A DNA stretch of 64,000 nt, taken from NCBI GenBank assembly GCA_050084985.1, contig JBITNC010000001.1, positions 93,372,001 to 93,436,000 on the forward strand, read 5' to 3'. Positions within the stretch are counted from its first letter, which is position 1. Each line of letters opens with the position of its first letter. Origin of the DNA: Nageia nagi. Lineage: Eukaryota; Pinophyta. Shown in pieces: positions 1 to 12,020 of this stretch. The notes beneath the pieces were generated by a model that saw nothing but the letters and a program-made list of their open reading frames with translations, searched no databases and was not told where the DNA came from. The translations under genes and the position numbers were made by a program.

Positions 1-299
1 ATATCAACTCCTAACCACTATCCTATAGCATAACTTTACTTCACAATTGGTGTATGATCACAAAGAGGGAGCCTTCTATTTATAGGCCAAAATCCCTCTT
101 TGGATCACTTTTTTATCTAATGTATAAAAGCATGACATGCTCATCCTTTTACCCAAGGGGCATGCTCATGACATGGAGTGTAAGACAAGTTACATTATCA
201 TATTCACTTAAATAGTTAAGGTATCAAATGATACCATTAAGTATTAGTGGACATACATAGAAGATTTAATACAAACCTTTACAATAATGCATTATACAT
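1..299. other. Non-coding flank with a hairpin-forming inverted repeat
   Basis: No coding sequence is visible. CAAAGAGGGA at 61-70 is matched by its exact reverse complement at 93-102, with a TATTTATAGG stretch between them. A TATA-like word beside an inverted repeat could be an LTR promoter fragment, but no second copy lies in the window, so it cannot be assigned to an element. Confidence 0.4.
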
Positions 300-1290
300 T
301 CCAAAAACACTAACCCTATCATACACCCTAACCTGACCATTAAACCTAACCCTGATAAATAACCCTAACCACCAACTGTAACACTAACCATAACCTAACC
401 ACTAACCCTAACCGTAATTGCTAACCCTAACTTAAACCTTAACTTGACCACTAAACCTAATCCTAATGACTAACCCTAACCACTAACCCTAACATTAACC
501 ATAATCTAACCATTAAACCTAACCCTAACCACTAATTATGTACCCTTACTCTAACCCTAACCCAAACCCTAACCACTAAGTACCCTAATGGTCAACCTAA
601 CACTAACTCTAACCCTAACCCTAATTAAATTCATAATTGCTAACTCAAACCTTAAATCCTATCCATTAATGCTAACCCTAACTCTAACCTATCCTTAATG
701 CTACCCCTAGCTCTAACCTTAATGCTAACCCTAACAATAACCCTAACCACTAATAACCCAAACTATTAACCCTAACACTAACCCTAACTTAACCACTAAC
801 CCTAACCCTAACCCTAACCATTAATTATGTACCCTAACCCCAACCCTAACCATAACCATAACCCTACCCACTAACCATAACCATGACCACTAAGTACCCT
901 AATGCTAATTCTAACCTTAACACTAACCCTAACCCTAACTCCTAATGATTAACGCTAACCTTAAACACTAAACCTAACCTTAACCATTAACCTTAACATT
1001 AACCCTAACCATGACCACTAAGCACCCTAATGCTAAGCTAACCTAAACCCTATCTCCTAGCCATTAATGCTAACCCTAACCAATAACCCTAAATCTAACC
1101 TTAACACTAACCCTAACTTAACCTTAATGCTAACCTTAACTCTAACCTTAATGATAACCCTAACCTAACCTTAATCCTAACCTTAACTCTAACCTTAATG
1201 ATAACCCTAATAATAACCCTAACCACTAACCCTAACCCTAACCCAATTCCTAATTGCTAACCCAAACCCTAACTGCTAACTTAAAGAACA
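300..1290. repeat. Degenerate telomere-type (CCCTAA)n interstitial array
   Basis: About 1 kb is built from CTAACC/CCCTAA hexamers on the plus strand, interrupted by variants such as CACTAACC, CTTAATG and CCATAACC. Runs of several perfect CCCTAA units survive, for example near 600-630 and 795-820. The unit is mostly six bases, unlike the seven-base CCCTAAA of most plant telomeres. The array is decayed, lies beside a CACTA remnant, and nothing indicates a real chromosome end. Confidence 0.85.
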
Positions 1291-3316
1291 TTGATTTCAA
1301 CTTAAAATTTTGATTTTTTAATTTTTTTTTCAATTGTGGATGCAAAAAAAGATGCAAATTTGGATTTTTTATTTGATTTGGATGCAAAAAAGATGTAAAT
1401 TTAATGCAAATCTGCATCCTTTTTGCATCAGATTACATCAAAAATCATAAAAATAAAAGTAGGGCCACCTGTCACTTTCCCCAAACCTATTTGAATATAA
1501 AATTTGATTTCCAATGGGAAAGCACTAAGTAAGTTCCCTTCTAGCTAATTTCATTCAATTCTAACTTGATTTATACTTGATTTCACTTGATTCTAACTTT
1601 ATTTTTCATTTTTTTGCATGTTTACTCACATGATTTTGCATTTTGTCAAAGTAGAAAGGGTTTCTTGCAAATTCCTCTGCATCATTCCTAATTTTCACAA
1701 GGTATGTAGATTCTTATTTTCATGTTTCAGTTTCCACAAATTTACACCAAAAAACACTAGGGTTTTTAGAATTCTCACAAATTTACTATGAAAAAACTAA
1801 GGTTTTTACAATTCTCTCTAAATTTTGATTGTATACTATCAATAATGCATGCTAAAATCAAAAGTTGATTCCATAAATTTTCCTAATTCCCCATAAATTT
1901 TCCAAATTTCCCATAAAGTTAATTCCATATTCTAGGGTTTTTTGAATTCTTAATAAATAATGCAACAAAAAAATAAAAAATGCACTAAGAAATTGAAACA
2001 AGTTCTCTATATTGCACCATAAAATGAAATACCGATAAAAATAGGGACATACCTATGAAAATATTTACCCTGGAACTCTTCCTTGTTTTCCAAAAACTTG
2101 TTTTTTGCTACCAGTTTCTGAAACTCTTCTTATGTTCTAAGAAGTTTCTTCTTAAACTAAGAATTCCACAAAACTTGCTATCTTAATTAATTCTAGTAAA
2201 TTAAATATAATTTAGTAAATTAAATAGAATTTATTAAATTTAGTTAATATCTTCTTAAAGTTTGTTGATGAAGCATATTTTCAAAAAGTTATCTTTTAAA
2301 TTAAATATTCTACTAGTAATATTTTCAATTTATATCAAGTAGAATTCAATTGAGCTTAATTGCAATAGTTTAGTTAAATTTCTAATGAAGTATTCAAATT
2401 AACTTGGGTTAAATTTTGTGAAGAGATTTTTAAAGAATTGATTCTAACTTAGTGTGGATTGCATCTTTTGCAACCATTAATACTACTAATTCCTCTCATG
2501 CTCAATATAAAAAGGTACGATGTAGGTCATATGATCATGGATGATGGATATTTGTGACACAAAATAATAAATAACCAATAATAAAAATGTGCACACATAA
2601 TATGACACAAGTATTTATAGCACTAAAATCATAATGTAGGTAAACATCCACTTAAACTTGACCAACAAAATGATATATATTGACCAACAAAATGATATGC
2701 AATCATAGTAGGCTAGAGTGTTACTATCTCTAATGGATATTCAATTTAAAATATAACCTCAATAATATCTAAAACTCTTGTTGATCAACTCCTATAAGCT
2801 CTCCAATATTCTCTAACCTCAACAACAACTAAAAAATTACCAAAAATTATCAACAACCCTTCCATTAGCTTTGTCATAAAGTTTTAACTTTTATTCCTCT
2901 ATCTTATTGAAAAAATAACATCGTACAATTTTTGTTCTATCAAGATATCTATTAGCTAGGGCCCTTGCACCATTCTCTAGTACGTGTTTGCAAATGCCTT
3001 GTATTTGTAATAAAAATATAAATTGTCAAAGATAAGGATAACCATTGTATAATTATGTAAGATATGAAAGGAACCATTGTGCTTCTCATTATTTCCAAGT
3101 TAATCAAGTCTATCTATTAGTGCCCTTGCACCATTCTCTAGTAGGTGTTTGTAAATGCCTTCTATCTAGATCATCCTACACATTTGTGTGCCTATGATGT
3201 TATTTAGTAAAGATGTTATATATTAATTAGTAATGTATTTTGATGTTATTTAGTAAATATTGATGCTATATCTCTAATTTTGTTTACTTTATTCTAGTGA
3301 TCACCATTTACCACAT

Positions 3317-4738
3317 ATGGGGTGCAAAAAGAAGGTTGATAAAGATAAATATAAAGGAAAAAGAAAATCAAAAGAAAATGATATAGAAAAAGATAAAGAT
3401 GAAATTGTGGAAATAAAAAAAAAAACTTGTAAGTATCCATATGTATTATGTAATATCAACATAGTTTGAAATTACACTATATATATTTCATTAAGTAGGA
3501 AATTTGATCACTTATTTTTTTAATTTATTGAATAGATAAAGAAGTTAAAAGGGGTTGTTGCATATGCTAAACATTTGTTTAGCCAAGATGAGTTGATGTC
3601 GATTGATGGGGGTGACAGGGCTAGAGAAGCATCATAAAGACTTGACATTGCTTGTTCAAGTAATTATTTATAATTAATTAGTTAATTTATTAATAAGTAT
3701 TATAAAATTATTCAAATTTATATTTTTAAGCATAATTTCAATCTATTTCCATGCAATATATGATTTTAGCAAAGTCGATCAATCAACAATCCTTATTGAT
3801 GACTCAAGGCTCCATAAATTTTATGAGGAAGAATGGAGAGGTCCTAAACTATGTCCACAAAAACCAATCGATGTCCATAAGAAGGTATGGATTAATATTA
3901 TCATATCTATTTATTATTTGAACCTAATTAATTGATTATTTTAACATAATACTAATTAATTATTTCATAATAAGGTTTGGAAGATGCTACTTAATAAACT
4001 AGATGAGGTAGAAAAAAGGAAAGTGCAAGGCTTGGAGATGCCACAAGAAAAAGCATCAAAGTCTTGAGTTGCCAAATTGGGATGCAATATTATGCATCAA
4101 GCAAGAAGTGGAGGGGCAAAGACTATGGAAGCTAGATTTGTAAGTATATTCACTGCATGTAATGATTTTCAATGATATAGGTAAATGGTTTTTAATATAG
4201 TACTAATTAACTTTTTTTTTGTATTTGAGAGATTTCAATTGGTTTGCTAATGCTAATGTGGCATCACATATGGTTACCAAGCATCGAGGTACATGCTAAA
4301 TGTTGGTGTAAGTAATTTCAATTATTTTAATTAATAAAGGCATATCATGAATTTCTTGTAGGTGATGCATATTTTTTGTAAGTGTGATTATATGTACACT
4401 AATATTTATTTTCCTATTATTTGCAGGTGGGTAGTGCATCATAGGTAGGTGCATCAGAGGAGGATGATTCTCCATCTACATGAGATGTGAGATTCAATGA
4501 TTTTTTGAGGATGATTTGACACATCCAAGCAAGGCATACAATGAGCCAGAACATCGACTAGGGCATATACATTATAGTGTCTGAGGTAGTGGGTTAGGTG
4601 GTGGCTTAGGTAGTGAGTCAAGTGGTGATCATTTAGGTGGTGATCAGTCAGGTGGTGGTCATGAGTTTGAAGGTACTAGGTTTGGATCTAGTGATGATGT
4701 TAATATTAAGGATTAGTAATTATGCTATCATTTGTTAC
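3317..4738 (+). pseudogene. Multi-exon coding remnant inside the CACTA element, function unrecognised
   Basis: An ATG at 3317 opens a lysine-rich stretch (MGCKKKVDKDKYKGKRKSK) that runs into a GTAAGT donor at 3429. Further exon-like blocks read QSTILIDDSRLHKFYEEEWR near 3780-3840, VWKMLLNKLDEVEKRK near 3976-4025 and MHQARSGGAKTMEARF before a second GTAAGT near 4140. A Gly/Ser-rich tail ends in a stop near 4715. The blocks are separated by AT-rich, intron-like DNA. In a CACTA element one expects TNP2-like and TNPA-like genes. This could be the smaller DNA-binding product, but I see no diagnostic transposase motif, so that is only positional inference. In-frame stops show it is not intact. Confidence 0.4.
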
Positions 4739-5159
4739 TCATGATGCAAATAGTATTGGCATTGTATCATTTTTGAGATATAATGTGGATGTATTCACAC
4801 AAACTTGTATATCATTTTGACATATTTTTATGTATAGATGTATATCATTTTGGCATATTCAAACATCTATATGTATGTTATTTCAAAATATTTTGATGTG
4901 GATGTTATCATGGTTTTGTCAACCCATATTTTGGCATATATGTTTTAGCATAATTTATCATATTTTTGCCCATTTTTATCATATTTTAAAGAGATGTTAT
5001 TGGCATATTATTTTGGTATATGATCACATATTGAAATAGGTGCAACATATAATTTTTGTATTATTTTTTCATACAAATCATGAAATAGGCATATTCTTTT
5101 GATGTACAATTGACATTTCAATGGAAATAGAAATAATAATATTAAATATTATGAATCAA

Positions 5160-5576
5160 TTTTTTTTATAATTTCTAGACAAAAATGATGTAGTTTTAGA
5201 TGCAAAAAATGACATAATGAAAAAAATGATGCAAAAATGACCCTTTTGGACTCAAAAATTGATGTATTTTTAGAACCCTTTAGATGCAAAAAAATATGTA
5301 ATTTTAGACACCTTCAGATGCAAAAACCAAAGTAATAAAGGAATCTTTAAGATACAAACTTAGATGCAAAATTGGACACCTTTAGATGCAAAATATTAAT
5401 GCAAAAAATGGCTTTAAGGATGCAAAAAAAGATGCAACAAGTGGAAAAAAATGACACAATTTTTGACACTCAATTTGCATCCTTTTTTGCATCAAAAAAT
5501 TTGAAAAAATGTAAAAAAAAAATAACAAAGATTTTAGATGCAAAAAAGGATGCAAATCCTTTTTTTTGTAGTAGTG
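5160..5576. repeat. CACTA right subterminal repeat zone (GATGCAAAA)
   Basis: At least ten copies of GATGCAAA or AGATGCAAAA lie in one orientation, for example at 5199, 5228, 5282, 5318, 5363, 5384, 5419 and 5537. An inverted pair (TTTGCATCCTTTTTTGCATC) lies near 5473-5492. CACTA elements carry such short subterminal repeats as binding sites for their own DNA-binding protein. The short ORFs on both strands here are by-products of the repeat. Confidence 0.7.
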
Positions 5577-5579
5577 TCT

Positions 5580-6775
5580 ATAGGTCTCTAACAGCATGAA
5601 TCACCATCATACTCTTATGAGAATTCCTCATGTATAACTATACCATCATTCTAAGGGAATTCTATGATCAAATCTACAATTGCCTACCCTTTCATGGACT
5701 TTTTCTTTACCACATTGATATCAAATTCTTGCAATAACATCAACCATTTAGCTACCCTTATTGATAAATGTTGTTTTGCTACAAGATATTTCAATGGGTT
5801 AATTGGGCTAACAAAAAATGTAGTGCAATATAAAAGATAGTGCCTTGATTTTGCTATAGCAAAAATAATACTAAATCAAAGCTTTTCCATAGGAGTGTAT
5901 CTAGTTTCATAATCAAAAAGAGTTTTTCTAAGGTAATATATTGCTCTTTCTTTGTTCTCATCATCTTTTTGTCACAACATTGCCCACAAGGCATACAATC
6001 TGGCTAATATATACAAATAAGTTGGCTTTGCAAAATCCATAGGCACTAAGATTGAAGGATTTAACAAGTATTGTTTGATATATTCAAATTATTTTTGACA
6101 TTTTTCATCCCATACAAACTTGAAATCCTTCTTTAATAAATGAGTAAATGGCCTACATTTATCTTCAAATTGATCTTTCCTTGAAGACTTCTTATTTGCT
6201 TAAAGTTTCTTAGGGTTGGCATACTGACTATAGCTTTCACCTTTTTAGGATCTACCTCAATTCATATTTTTGAAACCATAAAACCAAGTAATTTTCTTGA
6301 AGTAACACCAAAAGCACACTTTTGAGATTTGAGTCTAAGCTTGTACCTTTTTAAGATTTGGAATACCTCTTCAAGGAGCTCTAAATGGTCTTGGCCTTGG
6401 TTTGACTTTACCAAGATGTCATCAATATATACCTCTACTAATTTATGAATATGATCATGGAACATTGACACCATATCCTTTTAGTAAGTAGCACCTATAT
6501 TTTTCAATCCAAAAGGCATGACCTTTCAACAAAAATTTCTCCATGGTATAGTGAAATCAATCTTATATTAATCAGCTAGATTAATTAGTATCTAGTTATA
6601 TCCCAAAAATCCATCCATAAAAGACAAAGTATCATGACCAACAATACTATCCATAATCATATCAATATTAGGTATTGGAAAATCATATTTTAGACAAGCA
6701 TTATTGATATCATAAAAATGATTACATACCCTTATTTCTCTAGTTGGTTTTATGACAAGAATAATGTTAGCCATC
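5580..6775 (-). pseudogene. Element A reverse transcriptase and start of RNase H
   Basis: Minus-strand blocks show a gypsy RT. A DINNACLKYDFPIPNIDMI block (6592-6774) corresponds to the family's DLNKACPKDxFPLPxID motif and is followed by MDGFLGYN. The catalytic YIDD box lies in VEVYIDDILVKS (6262-6474). Downstream, 5640-6180 reads as RNase H (ERAIYYLRKTL-like block) and then breaks off at the CACTA junction. Blocks are separated by stops and a frameshift near 6480-6590, so no enzyme can be made. The motif set matches Tat-lineage RTs better than chromoviruses, on recognition only. Confidence 0.75.
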
Positions 6776-6789
6776 CATTCTAAATAATC

Positions 6790-8300
6790 AATTATTTAAA
6801 TAAATCCAACATTCAAATACTTTTCTTTTTTTTTCTTGAATAACAAACTTTGGAAGGATGCAATTTTCTTATTTTTTGTTTAATTTGCTTAGCTCCTTGT
6901 TTAAGTGGTGAATTATGCATAACAGGCATATCAACATGATACTAAGAAAAAATATTTTGATGTTTAATAAATTTATTTTTTTACCTTTCTTGTTGATGTG
7001 TAGGAAGGGATACTCCAACTTTAACCAACCTTTTCTCATCACTTGTTCCAATATTACCATCTCCCAACTCTTTAGCTGGGAATGTTAGTGCATCCTTTTT
7101 TTGTAGTAATGAAAGTAATTATTCCAATCCTTGTATGTCACCTGTATCATCATCTCCTTGTTGAACTTGAAATACTTCATTGAAATTCAATTCTTATCCA
7201 AAATGTGCATATTCATTGAGAATGTAACTTGGTTTCCATATTTTATTTGATTTAGGCAATTTTGAATGTGCCTCCAAGTATTCTAAAATGTCATCATCAG
7301 TACTAAAGCAATCAAATTCAAGAGGTATAGTATTATCAAGCCATAAATCTTTATCAATATCATTAGAAATTTCAATAAAATTGAATTTTTTAGGTCCAAT
7401 TTTTTTTTTAGTATTATCATCACTACTCAATCCATCCTTATTTTTCTATGCTTTTGAATTAGTAGGAAAAGAAGACATCCCTTGTTCAAATTTTTCCAAA
7501 CCCCCTTCTTTATACTTGAAATTTTCTATCATATACTTATGAACAAAAGGAGATGGAAAAATATTACCCATTTAATTTTCCACATGATCCTCCTTTAATG
7601 TCTCTAGACTGGGTGATACTATTTTGATTGAGTAAGATTCCCCTCTATCATCACTATTTTCATGTTGTTGATGGCCTTTAGGTAGGATGGCACACTGTTG
7701 ATGGACTTTGATAGAGAGAATTTTTGACCATCCTAAATTTGTAATAGATGAGAATAGATCAACATTCTCAATTTTGTAGGTTCCCATACCTATTTTCATA
7801 ATCTAAGGTCATTTATCTGTATTTACCATTGGTGCACCTTTTTCCAAGGGTTCAATCTCATATCTAGGACAAGTCATTATGAATTCTTCAAATTATACTA
7901 CATTACATGAAACATATGGTTTTGTATCACTAATTACTATATGGATTCACCCTAATATTCAAATTTCAATCTACTATGTACTGTAGATGGGATTGCATCT
8001 ATATCATGAAGCCAAGGTCTTCCTAATAACAAGTTATATGACAACTTTGAATCCACAACCTAAAATTTAGTTGCAATTGTTCTAACTCCTATTGTTACCA
8101 AAATTGTATCTATCCAAAATGGTTTTTTGGATGAGCTATCATATTCCCTAATTTAGAATGTAATTTCTTCTAAGGGAGTTATTTCTACACCTTTTTCTTG
8201 AAGTTGTATGAAAAATTTCTAAGAACACACATTAATAGCTGATCCATTATCTACCAATGTCCTTTTTATCTACCATCCATCTATCATAGGTGTAATATAC
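6790..8300 (-). pseudogene. Element A protease region and pro-pol linker
   Basis: Around 7980-8060 the minus strand reads LLLGRPWLHDIDAIP, the conserved block just after the aspartic protease of Tat/Ogre elements. Between it and RT lies a poorly conserved linker with two open pieces, 7572-7799 and 7194-7430; the latter is acidic (STDDDILEYLEAHSKLP). In intact elements protease and RT share one polyprotein with a variable spacer, which fits. The DTG/DSG active-site triplet is not recognisable here, and stops interrupt the frame. Confidence 0.55.
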
Positions 8301-8599
8301 AAAGCTAAGAATTCATCAAGGAGTTATTTACTAAGCTTTTTAGATTTGTAGAAAGGGGTTGCATTACATTCCTTAATAAACCTAAGCTATTTAGAAAATA
8401 TGGCAACAAACAATTTGTAGGGACTGTTTCTTTCTTGAATAAAGCATATAAGATCTCCCTATGTGTATTAGTTGTAGATATAATATCATACAAAGTAATC
8501 TTAGTGGGACTAGTTTTCAATTTCTCAATCATCCTATATGTTTTTGGATCAAGTGGGACACTTATTGTTAAGTAGTAACTAGATTTGGAGCATGTCTTG

Positions 8600-9830
8600 G
8601 ATGCACCCATTGTAACCTAGCACAAACTTCTTTATTAACTAAAATTGTATTCATTGTCATTCCCAAATATGAATCTATTTTATCAATTTGATATTTCCCT
8701 TGAGAAATAAGATCCATGATTGCTGCCTCTATTTATTTGCAAAAATTTGTAGCATGACTCTTTCATTTATGATATGTACAATAAACATTAGATTTTCCCA
8801 TAGGAACATTATCATATTGTGCTATTTTATCTAGTGGTTTCAATAAACCTCTTTTCATCAAATATCTCATAATAAACCTTGGTTGAATTTGAAATGTATA
8901 CCTTATATATCTTATGGTAGCTGAGTTTTTCAATTTAGGTGGAGAGGTAGGTGTATTAGCCATATGTACTATCTTTTCTTATTTCTTTATATATGTTATT
9001 TGATTCTCCTTAGTGTAAGGAGTATATGTGTACTTGAGCTCTCCTAACTCAAGAAAAACTTTCTTATTTTGCAATAATTCTTGTACTATTACCCCAAATC
9101 CAACATTCTTTTTACGTGCAACATGCAAATTAATGGTTGCAAAAATAAAATCTCTAAATATACCACAAATTTCACATTCATCCAACTTACTATGAATAGA
9201 TTTCTATACATTTTTTAACCTTGAAATATACTTCTCTAGGGTTTCACTATTTCCTTGATGCATAGCATATAATTCTCTAAAAGTTCTTTACTCTTTAATA
9301 TTGTGCTTGTATTGACCCATAGATGCTTTGATCAATTATTTGAATGAAGTGATTTATCCCTCTGGCAAATTATAAAACCATTGACTAGCATCACCTTTTA
9401 AACTCCTTGGAAAAATTTGGCCATAAATTTCTCCTCCAACCCTAATTTCAACAAGAACTCCTCCTAAAAGATGATAAGATGCTACTTTAGGTCTTGTTCC
9501 CCACTAAAAATCTCAAACTTGGGGGTATTATGCTCTAATTATAGGGGTTAATTATAGATATACTTTGACAAGGGTGAGGTGAATACACCATCATAATCTT
9601 CTTCACTTTGCTAGAGTCTCTTTCTATTCTCAAGATTGGCTATCCTTGTAGCTATGATAAGATATGGCACTATATATGAACTACCAAATCTTTTTAATGC
9701 ATCTATCTACTTATATAGATCACTTATCAATTTGGCTAACTACACTTGGGTTTGCTCCATTTTTACACCATTGATGTCCTAAAAAAAGCCTATGGATGCC
9801 ATTGATGACATTGATCCATTACATAAATCT
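8600..9830 (-). pseudogene. Element A gag polyprotein remnant
   Basis: Minus-strand blocks match retrotransposon gag (PF03732 type): a WFYNLPEG block near 9370, then YKHNIKE and LYAMHQGNSETLEKYISRLK near 9230-9330. Towards the C terminus a zinc-knuckle-like CTYHK..SHATNFCK lies at about 8735-8775, equivalent to CRYHKGHGHKTCEC in element D. Gag forms the particle that packages element RNA. Several in-frame stops, mostly at expected glutamine codons, show decay. It follows the PBS directly, as expected. Confidence 0.7.
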
Positions 9831-9866
9831 CACAAGATCTCTCCAGTAGGGAAAGATGAATCAAAA

Positions 9867-9881
9867 CAATCGAGTTCACCA
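9867..9881 (-). other. Element A primer-binding site
   Basis: On the minus strand this reads TGGTGAACTCGATTG, three bases inside the LTR end. Element D has TGGTGAACCCGACGTG in the same place; the differences are mostly C-to-T changes. The TGG start pairs with a tRNA CCA end, and the core looks like a tRNA-Arg type, which I cannot confirm here. Confidence 0.65.
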
Positions 9882-9884
9882 AAA

Positions 9885-10519
9885 TGCAGACTTCAAAATA
9901 ATGTATAAATGATAAATCAATGTACTATTTGTTTATAATGTGTAATTGAAGCATATATGAGAAATTTGGTATCAAATGAGCATGATAATCAATGTACCTT
10001 CATTAAATTCACATCAATATGAAATAATAACAATAATTCATCAATCACCATAAAGCACCATAAGAATTGCATGCTACCAACAACCTAGGAGCATGCCATT
10101 AACTACATGAAAAAAGCATATCTACAAATGGAATAAAATATAAGTGAAAGTGAGATGAAGGAGTTAACATATCTATGCAAAGGTGGTGTTACAAAACACT
10201 GTTGTTGGTTGGATAGAGTGATTTTGCATTTTTTGGTATTTCTCTCTTGGTATGTACTGATATACCTTGCATCCTATTTGCATTGCATTTGATATTATTT
10301 TATAGCAACATATTGATCCTCTTTGATTCTTGGAATCAGTGCACATTACATTTTTTGTGGTTTTCTTCTTGATATTTGACACCCCTTTTAACCATATAAC
10401 ATTCCATTCCATTGATTACATTGCCTTAGGTATATTTTAACCCCTTTTTATAATAAATAGTCATTAATATTATAAAATGAATTATTTAATAAATTATAAT
10501 TCATTTTTAGGTGTCTACA
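9885..10519 (-). repeat. Element A 5' LTR
   Basis: About 635 bp. Read on the minus strand it starts TGTAGACACC at 10519 and ends in CA next to the PBS. A TATAAAAA box lies at 10452-10445 (minus). No second copy is present because the element is truncated, so the boundaries rest on the terminal TG/CA, the PBS and the shared start with element B. Confidence 0.6.
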
Positions 10520-10544
10520 TCATAATTTTATCTTTATTTCTCAT

Positions 10545-12020
10545 ATTAGGCTGATTTGACCCTCCATAGGGCATAATTGGTCCTTCATAAGGTGTATTTG
10601 ATCCATGATAGGGCCAATTTGGACCTCCACTTGGTACTACATAGGAATTAAATTGATATATTGATTAGGGGTTATTGAATAAACTCAATTTCATTTCAAA
10701 TGAGTGTGCATTAGGATTATAAAGTTGCCTTACTATCGCAAAGACTATTATTATGTCTTATGCCCAAGATTTTATTGCATATTTTGATTATAACCTTATT
10801 ATGGACCTTGATATTGATAGCTTATATTTTATCCATAAATTTGTTGTGCATTTTGGGCCTAATGTTACATGTTTGGCTTATAGGTTTGTTGTGTACCTTG
10901 TAGAGGATCTTGAGGTTGATGTTGTTGCATATTGACCTTTTGAATTTGACTCATGAGATGTTACATTTGTTCCATGAGTTTTTGTATTTCTTCCATATGA
11001 TATGGAGTAGAGGTACCTTTATGATTACCTTGGGTTTTATTTTAGTTAACATGTGTTCCACTTTGATTTTGCATGTAATTGTATGGAGCACTTTGGAAAT
11101 GAGAGGTGTTATGGGGAGGAACATTTTGGAAGTTGGCCATATTTTGGTATTGTATATTTTGAATGTTTGGCTAGGGATGCACAACATTTTGGCCATGGTG
11201 TACTCAATCATCAAGATTGAATTTATTATAGGCATAAAGAATAGGGTTGGGCACTTTATCACTTGGATATATCTTCCATGTTACCTTGTTGGGTGGAGCT
11301 TGTTGATTGAAAGTGGTATTATTTGGAAAATTAGGTTGGTTTTGGGTGGTAACATTTTGAGAATAATTTGGTTCATTTAAACTTGATTCCATTTGAAAAT
11401 TTATAGGTTATGGTTCTTGTAAAATATTTTAGAAATTAGGCATTGAGTTTTGGAAATTTTATTGTATAACTCTTAGGAATTATTGAGATGTACTTTAGTT
11501 ATCTTGGGATAACCACCTATGAATTTGTTCTTGTGCTTTTGTATATTTTGTTAGAAATTTTGTAGGTCAATATTTGGATTTATATCTTGCATAATAAGAA
11601 GTTATTTAGGCTAATATGGAATTTTAAAGACATATTTTATGAAGGTAGGCAATATATAATCCTGTAGAGGGAACCAACATTGGCTAATATTTTGTGCTAT
11701 GGGTTGATTTTAAGGACTTGGTGGATCTTAATCAATCCAAAGTCTCTTAGTATCAATTATATGTGTGTTTATCTTGTTTATTAATTTTGGGTTGAGAAAG
11801 AGGTTTACCTAGAGCCTTTGGAGGCTCATTTTCATCTAACATTTCATATATACTTTGGCCTTATGGAGAAGATTGATTTGTAGGGCCAAAAGTATTACTC
11901 ACTTGTACCATCACTTTTGTTAAATGATCCACCTCCCTCATATTTTTCACTTGTTCCATCAATTTTGTTGAATATTGACTAGAATAATCTTCTTTTATTT
12001 TAGTCAAGCATTTATCAGGG
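10545..12020 (-). pseudogene. Q/N-rich gag-like ORF remnant
   Basis: On the minus strand one frame can be followed from about 12000 to 10560 through stops that mostly replace expected glutamines. It begins with a coiled-coil-like part (KLMEQVKNMREVDHL near 11930) and passes through NQPNFPNNTTFNQQAPPNK (11204-11392). A second coiled coil follows (HMEEIQKLMEQM near 11000) and then a Q/N/Y/P-rich tail. Low-complexity Q/N-rich proteins of this sort occur as accessory or gag-like ORFs in plant retrotransposons, but I do not recognise the family. Element A's LTR abuts its left end, so A may have inserted into it. Confidence 0.4.

Larger units (their letters stand above)
1300..5576. mobile_element. 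Decayed CACTA (En/Spm-type) DNA transposon
   Basis: The right end is clear. Read leftwards from 5576 the sequence is CACTACTACAAAAAAAAGG, the terminal form of CACTA elements. The last 400 bp are packed with GATGCAAA words, and the same words recur at 1335-1440 (GATGCAAAAAAAGATGCAAA, and inverted GCATCCTTTTTGCATC). Those look like the two subterminal repeat zones of one element of about 4.3 kb. No matching CACTA terminus is visible on the left, where the telomere-type array begins, so the left boundary is uncertain. TCT at 5577-5579 could be a 3-bp target duplication, but its partner cannot be identified. A multi-exon, lysine-rich coding remnant lies inside. Confidence 0.6.
5577..10519 (-). 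mobile_element. Gypsy element A (Tat/Ogre-type), truncated in pol
   Basis: Read leftwards the order is 5' LTR (10519-9885), PBS (9881-9867), gag, protease, linker, RT and part of RNase H. It stops at 5577, exactly where the CACTA end begins. Integrase, 3' region and 3' LTR are missing from the window. The PBS has the same core as that of element D and the LTR starts TGTAGACACC, like that of B. The coding part is broken by many stops. Confidence 0.75.

Noticed and set aside
300-1290. A true chromosome end
   Set aside because: The array is degenerate, interrupted, and flanked on both sides by other sequence.
10910-11380. 156-codon plus-strand ORF
   Set aside because: Hydrophobic antisense shadow of the Q/N-rich minus-strand reading.
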